A stretch of DNA of 64,000 nt from Petrotoga sp. 9PW.55.5.1 (GTDB taxonomy: Bacteria; Thermotogota; Thermotogae; Petrotogales; Petrotogaceae): the NCBI RefSeq assembly GCF_003265365.1, contig NZ_AUPM01000046.1, positions 1-64,000 of the forward strand, given 5' to 3'. Positions 9,012-19,398 of the stretch are shown piece after piece; position 1 is the first letter of the stretch, and each line of letters starts with the position of its first letter. A program made the position numbers and the translations under genes. The notes under the pieces are model-generated. The model was not told the DNA's origin and did not search any database. It saw only the letters and a list, made by a program, of their open reading frames with translations.

Positions 9012-10354
9012 ACCAATCCCTCCAAAAATGAACAAAGAAAATCGATATCTCTCTTTTTAGTTAGTTCCGTTACGCAAAACAAAACTTGATCTTTCATTCC
9101 AGGATAAAATTTCATTAACGGTAATGGGCCAAAATAATTTTGCTCTAAAAGTTTATTATTTAAAAATTCAACATTTAACTTACTTTTTAAAACAAACTCG
9201 TTGAAAAAAGGTCCTTCAAACACCGGTTCAAACTTCTCACTTTCTATTAATTTTTTTGCTAAATAATGTGCTTTATAATAATTTTGTTCGGCTACTTCTT
9301 TTATCCCTTGTTTACCCATTACATTTATATATATAGAAGTCAAAAGAGCATTAAAAGCATGATTAGAACATATATTTGAAGTCGATTTTTCCCTTCTGAT
9401 ATGTTGTTCCCTTGTTTGTAAAACCATACTGAATCCTCGTTTCCCCTCTTGATCTACTGTTTCTCCTATTATTCTACCTGGCATTTTTCTTATATACTTC
9501 TTTTTTGAGGCAAAGAAACCTAGACCTGGTCCTCCAAGAGATGGATGGTTACCTAATGACTGTCCTTCTCCAACAACAATATCAGCCCCAAACTTTCCAG
9601 GAGCTTCTAAAAGTCCTAAAGAAATAGGGTACGTTGTAACTATAAAAATTACATTATCAGGAATATTTTCTTTTATTTTTTTCAAATCTTCGACTATACC
9701 AAAAAAATTGGGATAAGCAACAACAACACATGAAGTATTCTCATCAATTTTTGAATTTAAATCTTCGATATCAACCTGCCCTGTTTGAGAAATATAATTT
9801 ACTTCTTCTAGTTTCATCTCTTGAGCTTCAATATAAGTTTTGACTACTTCTTGGTATTCGGGATGTACTAATTTAGAAACCAAAGCATTGTTTTTGCCAT
9901 TAATTCTTTTTGCCATCAACACAGCTTCTGCTAATGCGCTGGCGCCATCATACATCGATGAATTAGCTACCTCCATACCAGTAAGCTCACAAATTAAACT
10001 TTGATATTCATAAAGCATCTGTAGAGTACCTTGAGAAACTTCGGCTTGATAAGGTGTATATGCAGTTAAAAAGTTTCTATTGGAAGCGATTTGATATACA
10101 ACAGAAGGTATATAGTGGTTATAAATTCCTGCGCCTCTAAATATCCCATAATCTTCTATGTTTTTATTCAATTTAGCCAAATCTTGAAGTCTTTCTTTAA
10201 CTTCTATCTCGCTCATACTAGAAGGTATATTCAATGTAGAATTGTATAAATGCGGAACATCTTCATACAACTCATCAATACTTTCTATGTTCAAAAATTC
10301 AAGCATTTGCTCTACATCTTTTTCAGTATGAGGCAAATAAGGGAATTTATTCAT
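9008..10354 (-). CDS. gcvPA: Glycine dehydrogenase (decarboxylating) subunit 1, P-protein
   Basis: The non-PLP half of the split P-protein, forming the alpha2beta2 enzyme with GcvPB. At 448 residues it has the family length. It begins with the typical [13 protein letters not shown] and has [30 protein letters not shown] and GGPGLGFFA, all characteristic of this subunit. AGAGGTG lies ahead of the ATG. It lies between gcvT (36 bases upstream) and gcvPB (4-base overlap), so T, P1 and P2 form one operon. No gcvH is present in the cluster. Confidence 0.96.
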   Translation of the reverse strand: MNKFPYLPHTEKDVEQMLEFLNIESIDELYEDVPHLYNSTLNIPSSMSEIEVKERLQDLAKLNKNIEDYGIFRGAGIYNHYIPSVVYQIASNRNFLTAYTPYQAEVSQGTLQMLYEYQSLICELTGMEVANSSMYDGASALAEAVLMAKRINGKNNALVSKLVHPEYQEVVKTYIEAQEMKLEEVNYISQTGQVDIEDLNSKIDENTSCVVVAYPNFFGIVEDLKKIKENIPDNVIFIVTTYPISLGLLEAPGKFGADIVVGEGQSLGNHPSLGGPGLGFFASKKKYIRKMPGRIIGETVDQEGKRGFSMVLQTREQHIRREKSTSNICSNHAFNALLTSIYINVMGKQGIKEVAEQNYYKAHYLAKKLIESEKFEPVFEGPFFNEFVLKSKLNVEFLNNKLLEQNYFGPLPLMKFYPGMKDQVLFCVTELTKKRDIDFLCSFLEGLV

Positions 10355-10389
10355 AATATGTTTTCACCTCTTTCGTTTTTTGTATATTA

Positions 10390-11727
10390 CTATATTTTTT
10401 TGTTTCTAACACTGCCTTTATAGAAAGGAGTTTTTACTATTTCTGTTTCCAACATTTTATTTCTAGCTTTTATATATATCCTTGTGCCTATTTTTGAAAA
10501 ATCTTTGTCAACGTAACCCAATGCAAGATTTTTGTTCAAAGTTGGTGATTTAACACCGCTTGTTACAAAGCCAATCTTTATATCTTTAGACTCGTCGTAT
10601 ATTTCATAACCGTGTCTTACAGGCATCTTATCAAGTATTTCCATGCCAACCAACTTTCTTTTGATTCCTGTTTCTTTCTGATTTAAAAGTACATCTTTCC
10701 CTATAAAATCTTTATCAAAATCAACCGCCCATTTTAACCCCGCTTCTAATGGAGTTGTATTATCATCCATATCGTTACCATACAATAACATTTTAGGTTC
10801 AAACCTCAAAGTGTCTCTACAGCCAAGCCCACAAGGCTTACCATCAACTTGTTGAGCTAATTCTAAAAGTTTATCCCAAACGTTTACAGAAATTTCTGGA
10901 GGCAAATAAAGTTCAAAACCATCTTCTCCAGTGTATCCGGTTCTAGAGATAATAACTTTTTTATTATCTATTTCAATATCTCTAAAAGTATAATAATCTA
11001 CTTCATCCAAATTAATTTTAGTTAAATATTTTTGTAACTGCTCTTGAGCCTTTGGACCCTGAAAAGCTATCTGACAGTATTCATCACTAACATTCTGAAC
11101 ATCAACATCAAATTTATCGTCATGTTTCTTAATCCAATTAAAATCTTTTTCTGTATTAGAAGCATTTACGACCAATAAAACCTTTTGATTGCTAAACTTA
11201 TACGCTAAAAGATCGTCAATTATACCTCCATTATCGTTACACATTGGAGAGTAAATTATATCTCCTGCTTCTATTTTCTTAATGTTATTTGTTATCAAAA
11301 AATCAACAAATTCTTCAGCTTCAGACCCTTCTATAAGAATTTCTCCCATATGAGAGACATCAAAAACACCAATATTATTTCGTACTGATTGATGTTCATC
11401 TATAATAGAAGAATACCACAAAGGGAGCTCCCATCCTGCAAATTCACCTAACTTAGCGCCTAGTTCTTTATGTTTATTATATAGTGGTGTTTTTTTCATC
11501 TCGTTTAATTCTTCGCCTCCTTTTTTAAACCCTATAATTATTTGTTTAGCCTTTTCAAAATCCTCTTCTTCAACATAAATATCGTAAATTACACCTTCAC
11601 CAAAATACTCTCCGCCTATTCCTATAGAAGATTTTAAAAAAGCCTGTATACCGTTATTCTCAAGAACCTGTTTCAAAATTTGACTCCGAGAAAAATCATA
11701 AAATTCTTTGACTTTTTTCAACATCAT
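10390..11727 (-). CDS. gcvT: DUF2007 domain fused to aminomethyltransferase (T-protein)
   Basis: T-protein takes the methylene group from the H-protein-bound intermediate to tetrahydrofolate, releasing ammonia. The C-terminal 369 residues (from MKKTPLYNKH, codon at 11499) are a complete GcvT with FDVSHMGEI, GYTGEDGFELY and GCRDTLRFEP. In front, in the same frame with no stop, are about 75 residues resembling the small DUF2007 domain (FYDFSRSQILKQVLENNGIQ, then an alternating strand pattern). Start 11727 (or 11724) has GGGAGG at 5-8 bases. The only site before 11499 is GGAGG at 16 bases, too far for good initiation. The frame stays open to 11856, but that part lies upstream of the promoter. 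Confidence 0.9.
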   Translation of the reverse strand: MMLKKVKEFYDFSRSQILKQVLENNGIQAFLKSSIGIGGEYFGEGVIYDIYVEEEDFEKAKQIIIGFKKGGEELNEMKKTPLYNKHKELGAKLGEFAGWELPLWYSSIIDEHQSVRNNIGVFDVSHMGEILIEGSEAEEFVDFLITNNIKKIEAGDIIYSPMCNDNGGIIDDLLAYKFSNQKVLLVVNASNTEKDFNWIKKHDDKFDVDVQNVSDEYCQIAFQGPKAQEQLQKYLTKINLDEVDYYTFRDIEIDNKKVIISRTGYTGEDGFELYLPPEISVNVWDKLLELAQQVDGKPCGLGCRDTLRFEPKMLLYGNDMDDNTTPLEAGLKWAVDFDKDFIGKDVLLNQKETGIKRKLVGMEILDKMPVRHGYEIYDESKDIKIGFVTSGVKSPTLNKNLALGYVDKDFSKIGTRIYIKARNKMLETEIVKTPFYKGSVRNKKI

Positions 11728-11803
11728 ATAAACCTCCCAAACTTTGTTTTGAAAACTCTTGAGATTATCTTGCGGGAGAAACAAAGAAATTTTTTTCATT
11801 ACA

Positions 11804-11809
11804 ATTATA
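11804..11809 (-). promoter_or_regulatory. -10 box for the gcvT-gcvPA-gcvPB operon
   Basis: TATAAT on the minus strand, giving a start near 11797 and a leader of about 70 bases. The -35 region is AT-rich and weak. The box lies inside the extended gcvT frame, which argues against a start at 11856. I see no glycine riboswitch in the leader. Confidence 0.6.
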
Positions 11810-11915
11810 TCATTCTTTACAAACGAATAAAAATAAGAAATATCTAAATTGGTCATTTTTTCAAATAGATCGAATAGTAGTTATTTCTTAAAAAAACAAT
11901 CTTCCTTTTCTATGG

Positions 11916-11921
11916 TATAAT
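11916..11921 (+). promoter_or_regulatory. Probable -10 box for sbcDC
   Basis: TATAAT 58 bases upstream of the sbcD GTG; -35 weak. Divergent from the gcv promoter. Confidence 0.5.
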
Positions 11922-11978
11922 TTTTTATAAGATCAAAAATAACTAAATTAAAGAAATATGCAAGGTAGGTAAAAACAA

Positions 11979-13109
11979 GTGAAATTTATACATACCGCTG
12001 ACTGGCATCTTGGAAAAATAATTTACTCAAATTATATGACCGAGGATCAAAGATTTATTTTGAATAAGTTCATAAACTACCTACACAGTAATTCCCCTGA
12101 TCTTTTGATTATATCTGGTGATTTATACGATAGAGCAGTACCGCCCTCCGAGGCAGTTAGTTTGTTGAATGAAGTCCTTTCAAAGATTGTTCTTGAAATG
12201 CAAATACCGACTTTAATTATATCAGGGAATCATGATAGTTCTGAAAGGCTTGAATTCTTAAACGGTATCCTTTCAGGAATGAATCTCCACATAGAAGGAA
12301 CTTTGAAAAAAGAAGTAAAAAAGATAACCTTTGAGGATGAATATGGACCAGTTAACTTTTACTTACTTCCATACGTTGAAATGCAAAGGGCAAAAGAACT
12401 CTTTAAAACTGATTTTGAAAACAAGACACAGGTTATCGAATACTATATAGACAATATGAAGGTTAAAGATGATGAGCGAAATATTTTAATCGCTCACGAA
12501 TATGTTATGGGGGCGGAAGAAAGTGAATCAGAAAGACCGTTATCAATAGGTGGCAGTGAATATGTTGAACCTTCAGTTTTTAATAAGTTTGACTATGTGG
12601 CCTTGGGGCATCTTCACCGCCCACAAAAAGTAAAAAATGAAAATATAAACTATTCTGGTTCACTTCTTAAGTATTCTTTTAGTGAAGTAAACCACATAAA
12701 GGGCATGAATATTGTTAAAATGAAGGAAAAGGGAAATGTTGAAATAGATAAAATAAGCTTCAATCCTATCAGAGAAATGAAAATTATTAAAGGGATGTTT
12801 GAAGAAATAATCAAAAAGAATCCATCCGACAATTATTTGCAAATCGTCTTAGAAGATGAAGAACCGATTTTTGATGCGATATACAAATTAAGGGCTAAAT
12901 TTCCAAACGTTTTATCCCTTGAGTTTCCAAACCAACAAATTTCAGAAAACATATTTTCATTGGACAAAAATGTAAATGATATATCTCCTTTAGAAATTTT
13001 TGAGATTTTTTTTAAAGAAGTAAAAAAAAGAGAGTTGTCTATTCAAGAAAAAAGAAAAGTAGAAGAAATATTTGAAGAAGTAATAAAAGAGAGAAGTGAT
13101 GAAAGTTGA
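11979..13109 (+). CDS. sbcD: SbcD, nuclease subunit of SbcCD (Mre11 family)
   Basis: Mn-dependent phosphoesterase that with SbcC cleaves hairpins and blocked DNA ends. The five metal-ligand blocks are in order: TADWHLGK with D8 and H10, ISGDLYD with D48, SGNHDSSE with N84 and H85, AHEY near 172, and GHLHRPQ near 210. At 376 residues it is a normal bacterial SbcD. GTG start after AAGGTAGG. The stop overlaps the sbcC start by 4 bases, so the two subunits are translationally coupled. Confidence 0.96.
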   Translation: MKFIHTADWHLGKIIYSNYMTEDQRFILNKFINYLHSNSPDLLIISGDLYDRAVPPSEAVSLLNEVLSKIVLEMQIPTLIISGNHDSSERLEFLNGILSGMNLHIEGTLKKEVKKITFEDEYGPVNFYLLPYVEMQRAKELFKTDFENKTQVIEYYIDNMKVKDDERNILIAHEYVMGAEESESERPLSIGGSEYVEPSVFNKFDYVALGHLHRPQKVKNENINYSGSLLKYSFSEVNHIKGMNIVKMKEKGNVEIDKISFNPIREMKIIKGMFEEIIKKNPSDNYLQIVLEDEEPIFDAIYKLRAKFPNVLSLEFPNQQISENIFSLDKNVNDISPLEIFEIFFKEVKKRELSIQEKRKVEEIFEEVIKERSDES

Positions 13110-16100
13110 AACCTCTAAACTTAAAATTCCAGGCTTTTGGCCCTTTCTTGGAAGAACAAGAGATAGATTTTACAAAATTACAAAACGAAGGTTTATTTTT
13201 AATATCTGGTCCAACTGGAGCGGGTAAAACAACTATTTTTGATGCGATATGTTATGCACTGTATGGTACAGGTTCTATGGGAGAAAGAGGAGATTCTAAC
13301 GCTAGATCCGATTTTGCAGATGAAAGTAAAGATACTTATGTAGAATTTGAATTTCAGTTGAAAGATAAAAGAATTAAAGTATACAGATCACCTCGTTATG
13401 AAAGAAAGAAAAAAATAGGGGAAGGAATAACGGAGCATAGACCAGAGGCCAATATAAAAGTATACCAAAATGAGAAATTAATAGTTCAAACAGAAGGAGT
13501 TCAACAGGTTACAGAAAAAGTAGAAGAGTATTTGAGACTAAACTATTATCAATTCAAGCAAATAATGATGATACCTCAAGGTGAGTTTAGAAAATTTATA
13601 TTAGCTGATTCGAACGAAAGGGAAGAAATATTCAAAAAGATATTTGATATAAGTGTCTATGAAAAGTTTGAAAATAAGATAGATGAAGTTTATAAAGATA
13701 TTCTTGATGAACTAAAATTAAAAAAAGAAAGAATTAAAAATTATATATTAAACCTAAATATACAAGAACAGAGTTTTAAAGATCTAATCAAAGAAGAAAG
13801 TATAGACATAGAAAAGGTATTTGATTTAATATTGTTAGAGATCCAAAAAAACCAAGAGTTAATAAAAATAAAGATTCTAGAACAAAATAAAAATAAAAAA
13901 GAAGTTGATGAATTAAATACTAAACTTCAAAAAATAAAAAGAAACAACGAATTAATTGATAGAAAAGAAAACATAAAACAAGAAATAAATGAGCTTTTAA
14001 AAAACCAAGATAATATTAAAAAAAAGAAAATTGTATTAGAAAAAGTCCAAAAAGTTGAAAAAATAATTCCTTATGAAGACCAGCTTGTTGAAGCAAAAAG
14101 AAAATTAGAGAAAGCAAAAAAAGAAAGTGAACACCATAAAATTTTATTATTTGAAAAAGAAAAAGAAGAAAAAACATTAGAGAAAGTTCTTAAAACCCTT
14201 GAAAAAGATTATCAACAACTATCTGGTATTCAGAAAGAAATTGAAGAGTTAAACGACAAATTACCGAAGATAGAAGAAATGCAAAATAAACAAAAACAGT
14301 TAAAAGATTTGGAAACAGCTCTTAGCCTAAAAAATAAAAGTATATCAAAGATTAAAGAAGCGATTCTAACAGGCAAAACTTTGCTTGAGAAAAATGAAGA
14401 GTTCATAGAAAAAAACGAGGATATTCACCCGGAGATTTTAAAATTCCAAGTAGAAAATCTAAAAAAAATAATCACTTCAACAAATAAACTTTTTGAGGAT
14501 AACTCCGAATTTATAAGGGTTAAGAAAAAATACAATGACATCCTTAAAAAGATTGAAGAAAAAGATCATGAAATTAATCAACTGAAAGAAGCGTATAAAA
14601 ATAAGAATCTAGAGTTTATAAACTCACAAGCTTATATACTTGCTTCAAAACTTAAAGAAGGCGAACCTTGCCCAGTATGTGGAGCAACATTTCATCCTTC
14701 ACCAGCGAAACCTCATCATCAAACGGTAACAGAAATAGAGGTAAGAGATTTAGAAAAAGAGATACAAAAAAAAGAGGAAGAAAGAGCTAAAATTCTGTCA
14801 ATGTACGATGAAATATCAAAAAAATATTCTGAGTTATCGTCACATATTGATCATGAATACTTAAGAATATGTAAAGAGGCACAACTTTCTCCAAAGAAAG
14901 ATGAAGAAATATCTTTTCACTTACAAGATATTTTAAAAGCTAAACAGAACGAGGTATATATATTAGAAAATGAATATAAAGAAAAATTAAATATTTATAA
15001 TAAGATAAAAAAAACAAAAGAAGAAATCATCTTTATCAAGAAAAAGATAAAAGAATTAGAGATAGAAAATGAAGAATTAACAAAAACAGTTGATGAGATG
15101 AACAAAAAAAAGATAGAGCTCTCTATAGAGATAAAAAATCTTAACCAGCAAATCTTAAATAAAACTGTGGAAGATATTCAGAAAGAAATAATTCTGAAAG
15201 AAAACTTCGTTAAAAAAACTCAAACTCAATATCAAGAAAAAACAGAGAAATACAAGGTAATATCCCAAGAAATAAATACTTTAAAAGGTAACATTATAAC
15301 CCTCAAAGAATTAGTTTCTACTTATCAAGAAGAGGCAATCAGATTTGAAAAAATATTCAATCAAAAAATTGAAGAAATGAATCTTAAAAACTTTGAAGAA
15401 TACCAAATAATAAAGGACAAAATGAATGAGGTTGATCAACTAGAAAAGGTAATAAGAGAATACGAAGATGAATTAAAAGATAAACAGAGTATTCTAAAAG
15501 ATCTCGAAAATGCGACAAAGGATCTCCAAAAGATAGATGAGATTCCCATACTTCAAGAAATTAAACTTATTCAGAAGAATATAGAAAATTTAATAAGTGA
15601 ACAAACTCGCTTGGAAGAAAGAAAAAAGGGTTTAAAAGAATCTCAAAAGAGTATAGAGGAAACACAAAAAGATTTTGAAGAAGCTGAAAAAAAATATAGA
15701 ACAATTAGAGTTCTTAGAGATGTGAGTGTAGGGAACAACGATTCAAGAATAAGTTTAAGTAAATATGTTTTAACTTATTATTTTGAAGAAATATTATCAT
15801 ATGCCAACCAAAGGCTTAAAAAATTAACTGATAACAGGTACAGAATGCTGAGAACCAAAAATGTAACTGATGCCCGTAGAAAAGAAGGTTTGGAGATAAC
15901 AATTTTTGATAACTATACTGCAAAAGAAAGACCTATAAAAACACTTTCTGGGGGAGAAAGCTTTAAAGCCGCTTTGTCTTTGGCGTTAGGAATGGCAGAT
16001 GTGGTACAAAATCATTCTGGTGGTGTAACCTTAGATACTATATTTATTGACGAAGGATTTGGCAGTTTGGATACAAACTCTCTAGATAATGCCATAGAAG

Positions 16101-16228
16101 TATTGATGCAACTCAATACTTCAGGAAGAATGGTTGGAATAATTTCTCATGTGAATGAGTTAAAAGAGAGAATAAATACTAAGATAGAAGTAATACCTGA
16201 TAAGAAGGGAAGTAGAATTAAATTGTAA
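13106..16228 (+). CDS. sbcC: SbcC, SMC-like ATPase subunit of SbcCD (Rad50 family)
   Basis: Long coiled-coil ABC-type ATPase that tethers and opens DNA ends for SbcD. Walker A is GPTGAGKT at 35-42. Long Lys/Glu-rich coiled coils run from about 180 to 500 and 545 to 870. The zinc hook CPVC (Cys522 and Cys525) lies at the apex between them. The ABC signature LSGGE is at about 947-951 and Walker B DTIFIDEGF at about 976-984. At 1040 residues the protein is complete. TTG start within the sbcD stop. Lysine-rich, AT-rich coding in the coils is expected and is not a sign of transfer. Confidence 0.96.
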   Translation: MKPLNLKFQAFGPFLEEQEIDFTKLQNEGLFLISGPTGAGKTTIFDAICYALYGTGSMGERGDSNARSDFADESKDTYVEFEFQLKDKRIKVYRSPRYERKKKIGEGITEHRPEANIKVYQNEKLIVQTEGVQQVTEKVEEYLRLNYYQFKQIMMIPQGEFRKFILADSNEREEIFKKIFDISVYEKFENKIDEVYKDILDELKLKKERIKNYILNLNIQEQSFKDLIKEESIDIEKVFDLILLEIQKNQELIKIKILEQNKNKKEVDELNTKLQKIKRNNELIDRKENIKQEINELLKNQDNIKKKKIVLEKVQKVEKIIPYEDQLVEAKRKLEKAKKESEHHKILLFEKEKEEKTLEKVLKTLEKDYQQLSGIQKEIEELNDKLPKIEEMQNKQKQLKDLETALSLKNKSISKIKEAILTGKTLLEKNEEFIEKNEDIHPEILKFQVENLKKIITSTNKLFEDNSEFIRVKKKYNDILKKIEEKDHEINQLKEAYKNKNLEFINSQAYILASKLKEGEPCPVCGATFHPSPAKPHHQTVTEIEVRDLEKEIQKKEEERAKILSMYDEISKKYSELSSHIDHEYLRICKEAQLSPKKDEEISFHLQDILKAKQNEVYILENEYKEKLNIYNKIKKTKEEIIFIKKKIKELEIENEELTKTVDEMNKKKIELSIEIKNLNQQILNKTVEDIQKEIILKENFVKKTQTQYQEKTEKYKVISQEINTLKGNIITLKELVSTYQEEAIRFEKIFNQKIEEMNLKNFEEYQIIKDKMNEVDQLEKVIREYEDELKDKQSILKDLENATKDLQKIDEIPILQEIKLIQKNIENLISEQTRLEERKKGLKESQKSIEETQKDFEEAEKKYRTIRVLRDVSVGNNDSRISLSKYVLTYYFEEILSYANQRLKKLTDNRYRMLRTKNVTDARRKEGLEITIFDNYTAKERPIKTLSGGESFKAALSLALGMADVVQNHSGGVTLDTIFIDEGFGSLDTNSLDNAIEVLMQLNTSGRMVGIISHVNELKERINTKIEVIPDKKGSRIKL

Positions 16229-16264
16229 AATTAGGGATGCAGTTATCGCATCCCTAATTTTTGT
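16228..16264. terminator. Bidirectional terminator between sbcC and rny
   Basis: Perfect 13-bp stem AAATTAGGGATGC (228-240) / GCATCCCTAATTT (248-260), loop AGTTATC, with T runs in both directions. It closes the converging sbcDC and rny transcripts. Confidence 0.93.
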
Positions 16265-16278
16265 TAAATTAAAAGCTA

Positions 16279-17832
16279 TTAACTTGCATAAGATACACTT
16301 CTTTTTTCTCTAATTACAGTTACTTTAATTACTCCTGGATATTGAACCTTCTCTTCTATCTGAACTGAGATATCATGAGCTAACTTTTCAGCTATTTCAT
16401 CTTCAACCTTATCAGGTTGAACTATTATTCTTAACTCTCTCCCTGCTTGAATAGCATAGGCTTTGTCAACGTACCTAAAGGATTTTGCGATTTCTTCTAA
16501 TTGTTCTATTCTTCTTATATAATTTTCTAACGTTTCTTTCCTTGCACCAGGTCTTGATGCTGATAACGCATCACTTGCTCCTACTAACACCGCCTCAGGA
16601 GTCATAGGATCGACTTCGTTATGATGGTATTGAATAGCGTTGACAACTTCCAACTTCTCTCCATACCTCCTAGCAATCTGCCCACCTACTAAAGCGTGTG
16701 AACCTTCTACCTCGTGATCTATTGCTTTACCTAAATCGTGCAAAAGAGCTGCCCTTTTTGCTAATTCAACGTTCAAACCAAGTTCGCTAGCCATTAATCC
16801 TGCAAATTGAGATACCTCTATAGAGTGTTCCAATACATCTTGTCCATAGCTCGTTCTGAATTTGAGCCTCCCAAGAAGCTTTACAATTTCCATATGAGGC
16901 TGCTTTATTCCTACCCTCATTACTGCTTCTTTTCCTACTTCTTTAATGTATTCTTCAATTTCTTTTTTTGATTTTTCATATAATTCTTCTATTCTAGCAG
17001 GATGAATTCTTCCATCTGCAACAAGCATTTCTAAAGTTCTTTTCGCAATCTCTCTCCTCAAAGGATTAAAAGAAGATATTACCACCATTTCAGGTGTATC
17101 ATCGATTATTAAATCAGTTCCTGTTAACTTTTCAAATGTTCTAATATTTCTTCCTTCTCTTCCTATTATTCTACCTTTCATATCGTCTGTTGGCAGGGAT
17201 ACGGTAGACGTAGTAATTTCGTTAGTAATATCGGATGCGTATCTTTGAATAGCTGTAGTTATAACCCATCTAGCGTACTTTTTGGAATCTTCTTCATAAT
17301 GATCCTTTATTTCTTTAAACTTTTGAGCAATTTCTGTCTCATACTTTCCTCTAGCTTCGTTTATAACTATCTCTTTTGCCTCTTCTTCTGACATTTTTGC
17401 GATTTCATTCAATTTTGTTTCCAATTGGACTTCTAAAGTTTTTACTTTTTCATGTTGTGATTCGAGTTTTTCCTTTAATTTTTCCAAATTTTCTTCTTTT
17501 TTGTCTAAATTTTCTTCTTTTTTTATCAATCTTTCTTCAGTAGCTTTTAACTCTTCTTTTTGTTGTTTTACTTCCATATCAAACTGCTGTCTCAATTTAT
17601 GTATCTCTTCTTTTGCTTCTACAAGTTCTTTCTGTTTTAATGTTTTTGCTTCTTCCTCTGCTTTTTCTAATTTTTCTTCTATTTCTTTCTCTTTATTTCT
17701 TATCTCGCTTTCCAACTCTTCTTTTTTCTGTTTTAAGGAAGAGAGAACTCTTTTATTCCCAATGCCAATCCCTAAAAGAAAAGAAACAATAAAAATAGCA
17801 ACAGCAAGAATAATATATACCAATATTTCCAA
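16279..17832 (-). CDS. rny: Ribonuclease Y
   Basis: Membrane-anchored endoribonuclease that starts mRNA decay. An N-terminal transmembrane helix (about 4-26) is followed by a long Glu/Lys coiled coil (about 28-150), a KH domain (GRIIGREGRNIRTFE) and the metal-dependent HD domain with LLHDLGKAIDHE near residue 363. 517 residues is the family length. It is last in the minus-strand run that starts at the macrodomain gene and lies 2 bases after recX, so it is probably co-transcribed with recA-recX. Confidence 0.97.
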   Translation of the reverse strand: MEILVYIILAVAIFIVSFLLGIGIGNKRVLSSLKQKKEELESEIRNKEKEIEEKLEKAEEEAKTLKQKELVEAKEEIHKLRQQFDMEVKQQKEELKATEERLIKKEENLDKKEENLEKLKEKLESQHEKVKTLEVQLETKLNEIAKMSEEEAKEIVINEARGKYETEIAQKFKEIKDHYEEDSKKYARWVITTAIQRYASDITNEITTSTVSLPTDDMKGRIIGREGRNIRTFEKLTGTDLIIDDTPEMVVISSFNPLRREIAKRTLEMLVADGRIHPARIEELYEKSKKEIEEYIKEVGKEAVMRVGIKQPHMEIVKLLGRLKFRTSYGQDVLEHSIEVSQFAGLMASELGLNVELAKRAALLHDLGKAIDHEVEGSHALVGGQIARRYGEKLEVVNAIQYHHNEVDPMTPEAVLVGASDALSASRPGARKETLENYIRRIEQLEEIAKSFRYVDKAYAIQAGRELRIIVQPDKVEDEIAEKLAHDISVQIEEKVQYPGVIKVTVIREKRSVSYAS

Positions 17833-17834
17833 TC

Positions 17835-18305
17835 TTAATCACCTCTCAAGTTTTCTATAACACAGTTTATAATGTCTGGCTCAAAACCTCTTCTATACAA
17901 ATAATCTTTAGTTTTGAGAATGTCCCGTTTTTTCTCATAATAAAATTTTGCTAATTCCGTAGCAATTTCAATCAAATCTACTTCACTTTTAACCCTTTCT
18001 AAAGCATCGGATATTAAATAATCATCAACATCCAGTTCTCTAAGTTTGTGTTGAATAAACATTGGTCCCTTTTTATCGAGAGTTAACTTATCATAAGCAT
18101 AGAGATAAGCAAATAACTTATCATCAACAAGTCCACTTTTTTTAGCTTTTTCAATTACTTTATTAACAATATCAATACCATATCCCTTTTCAATGAGACG
18201 TTTTTTTAATTCTTCTTCTGATCGCAAACGATACTTAATTAGATTCAATGCAGTTCTCACAGCAGCTTCTTCATCAAGTTTAGTTTTCTTTCGTATCTTT
18301 TTCAT
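17835..18305 (-). CDS. recX: RecX, regulator of RecA
   Basis: Small helical protein that binds and modulates RecA filaments. The 156 residues show the tandem three-helix repeats of the family: [19 protein letters not shown], then [16 protein letters not shown], then [13 protein letters not shown]. It overlaps the 3' end of recA by 26 bases, the common recA-recX arrangement. Slightly short, as in many Thermotogota and Firmicutes RecX proteins. Confidence 0.92.
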   Translation of the reverse strand: MKKIRKKTKLDEEAAVRTALNLIKYRLRSEEELKKRLIEKGYGIDIVNKVIEKAKKSGLVDDKLFAYLYAYDKLTLDKKGPMFIQHKLRELDVDDYLISDALERVKSEVDLIEIATELAKFYYEKKRDILKTKDYLYRRGFEPDIINCVIENLRGD

Positions 18306-19398
18306 TTTTCTTTATCTGTTTTTTTGATGAGGATTTTTCAAACTTCTCTATAAGGGCTTCTGGTATTGTTAACTCGTGATTCTTTCTAATAGTGTATTCA
18401 AAGTAATCAAGAATATCAGGATTTTGAACAAGATAATCTACAGAGTTGGTTTTTCCTTGTCCAATACTGATCTCTTCACCTTTTTCGTTAAAGTAAGAAA
18501 ACCAGGCCCCTTTTCTTTGAATTAAACCTTCTTGTAGAGAAAGGTTAAAGATGTCGTTTTCTTTTGCTATACCCTTACCAAATATCATATCAACTGACGC
18601 TTCTCTGAAAGGTGGAGCAACCTTATTTTTTACCACTTTTAATGTTGTTTCGTTTCCAATTTGCTCTTTTCCTTCTCTAATGGGGCTACCTTTTTTCACA
18701 TCAATTCTTATTGTTGAATAAAATTTAAGAGCAATACCTCCAGTAGTAGTTTCTGGATTCCCGTAAACTACTCCGATTTTCATTCTAACTTGGTTGATAA
18801 AAATAACTATAGATTTAGATTTGCTTATACTTCCTGCCAGTTTTCTTAAAGCTTGAGACATCAATCTAGCTTGAAGTCCCATGTGAGAATCTCCCATTGC
18901 TCCTTCTATTTCAGCCTTTGGAACTAAAGCCGCGACAGAATCTACAATGATTAAATCTACAATATTCGATCTAACTAAAGAATCAACAATTTCAAGTGCT
19001 TGTTCTCCGTAATCCGGTTGTGAAACTATTAATTTGTCGACATCTACACCTAATTTTTTTGCGTATTCTATATCCAAGGCGTGTTCAGCATCTACAAAAG
19101 CAGTTATCCCGTTCAACTTTTGGACTTCTGCTAATGATTGTAAAGCTAAGGTGGTTTTCCCCGATGACTCATTTCCATATATCTCTATAATTCTACCCCT
19201 TGGATATCCTCCTATCCCTAAAGCAATATCAAGAGAAAGAATTCCGCTGGGAATAACAGAGATATTTCTATTGTCTAAACCCTTTCCCATTATCATTACT
19301 GAACCAGAACCATGACTTTTTTCTAGTTCTTTAACTAGCTTTTCCAATAAAACTTCTTTTCCGTTTTCGTTTGTACTATTTGTATCGTTTTTATCCAT
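18280..19398 (-). CDS. recA: RecA recombinase
   Basis: Strand-exchange ATPase of homologous recombination. Walker A GNESSGKT lies at 75-82, Walker [11 protein letters not shown] at about 145-155, and the LMSQALRKL and [18 protein letters not shown] stretches bracket loops L1 and L2. 372 residues with a Lys/Glu-rich tail ([13 protein letters not shown]). The start overlaps the 3' end of thpR by 8 bases. No SOS-type operator is evident in front of it, because the upstream DNA is coding. Confidence 0.98.
   Translation of the reverse strand: MDKNDTNSTNENGKEVLLEKLVKELEKSHGSGSVMIMGKGLDNRNISVIPSGILSLDIALGIGGYPRGRIIEIYGNESSGKTTLALQSLAEVQKLNGITAFVDAEHALDIEYAKKLGVDVDKLIVSQPDYGEQALEIVDSLVRSNIVDLIIVDSVAALVPKAEIEGAMGDSHMGLQARLMSQALRKLAGSISKSKSIVIFINQVRMKIGVVYGNPETTTGGIALKFYSTIRIDVKKGSPIREGKEQIGNETTLKVVKNKVAPPFREASVDMIFGKGIAKENDIFNLSLQEGLIQRKGAWFSYFNEKGEEISIGQGKTNSVDYLVQNPDILDYFEYTIRKNHELTIPEALIEKFEKSSSKKQIKKNEKDTKEN

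Noticed and set aside
11728-11856. N-terminal extension of gcvT starting at 11856
   Set aside because: It lies upstream of a TATAAT promoter and has no ribosome site; the start with GGGAGG is at 11727.
11728-11860. Glycine riboswitch ahead of gcvT
   Set aside because: I searched the leader and found no tandem-aptamer core; it is only about 70 bases.
16279-17832. Unusual long coiled-coil as a novel protein
   Set aside because: The KH and HD domains and N-terminal anchor identify it as ordinary RNase Y.
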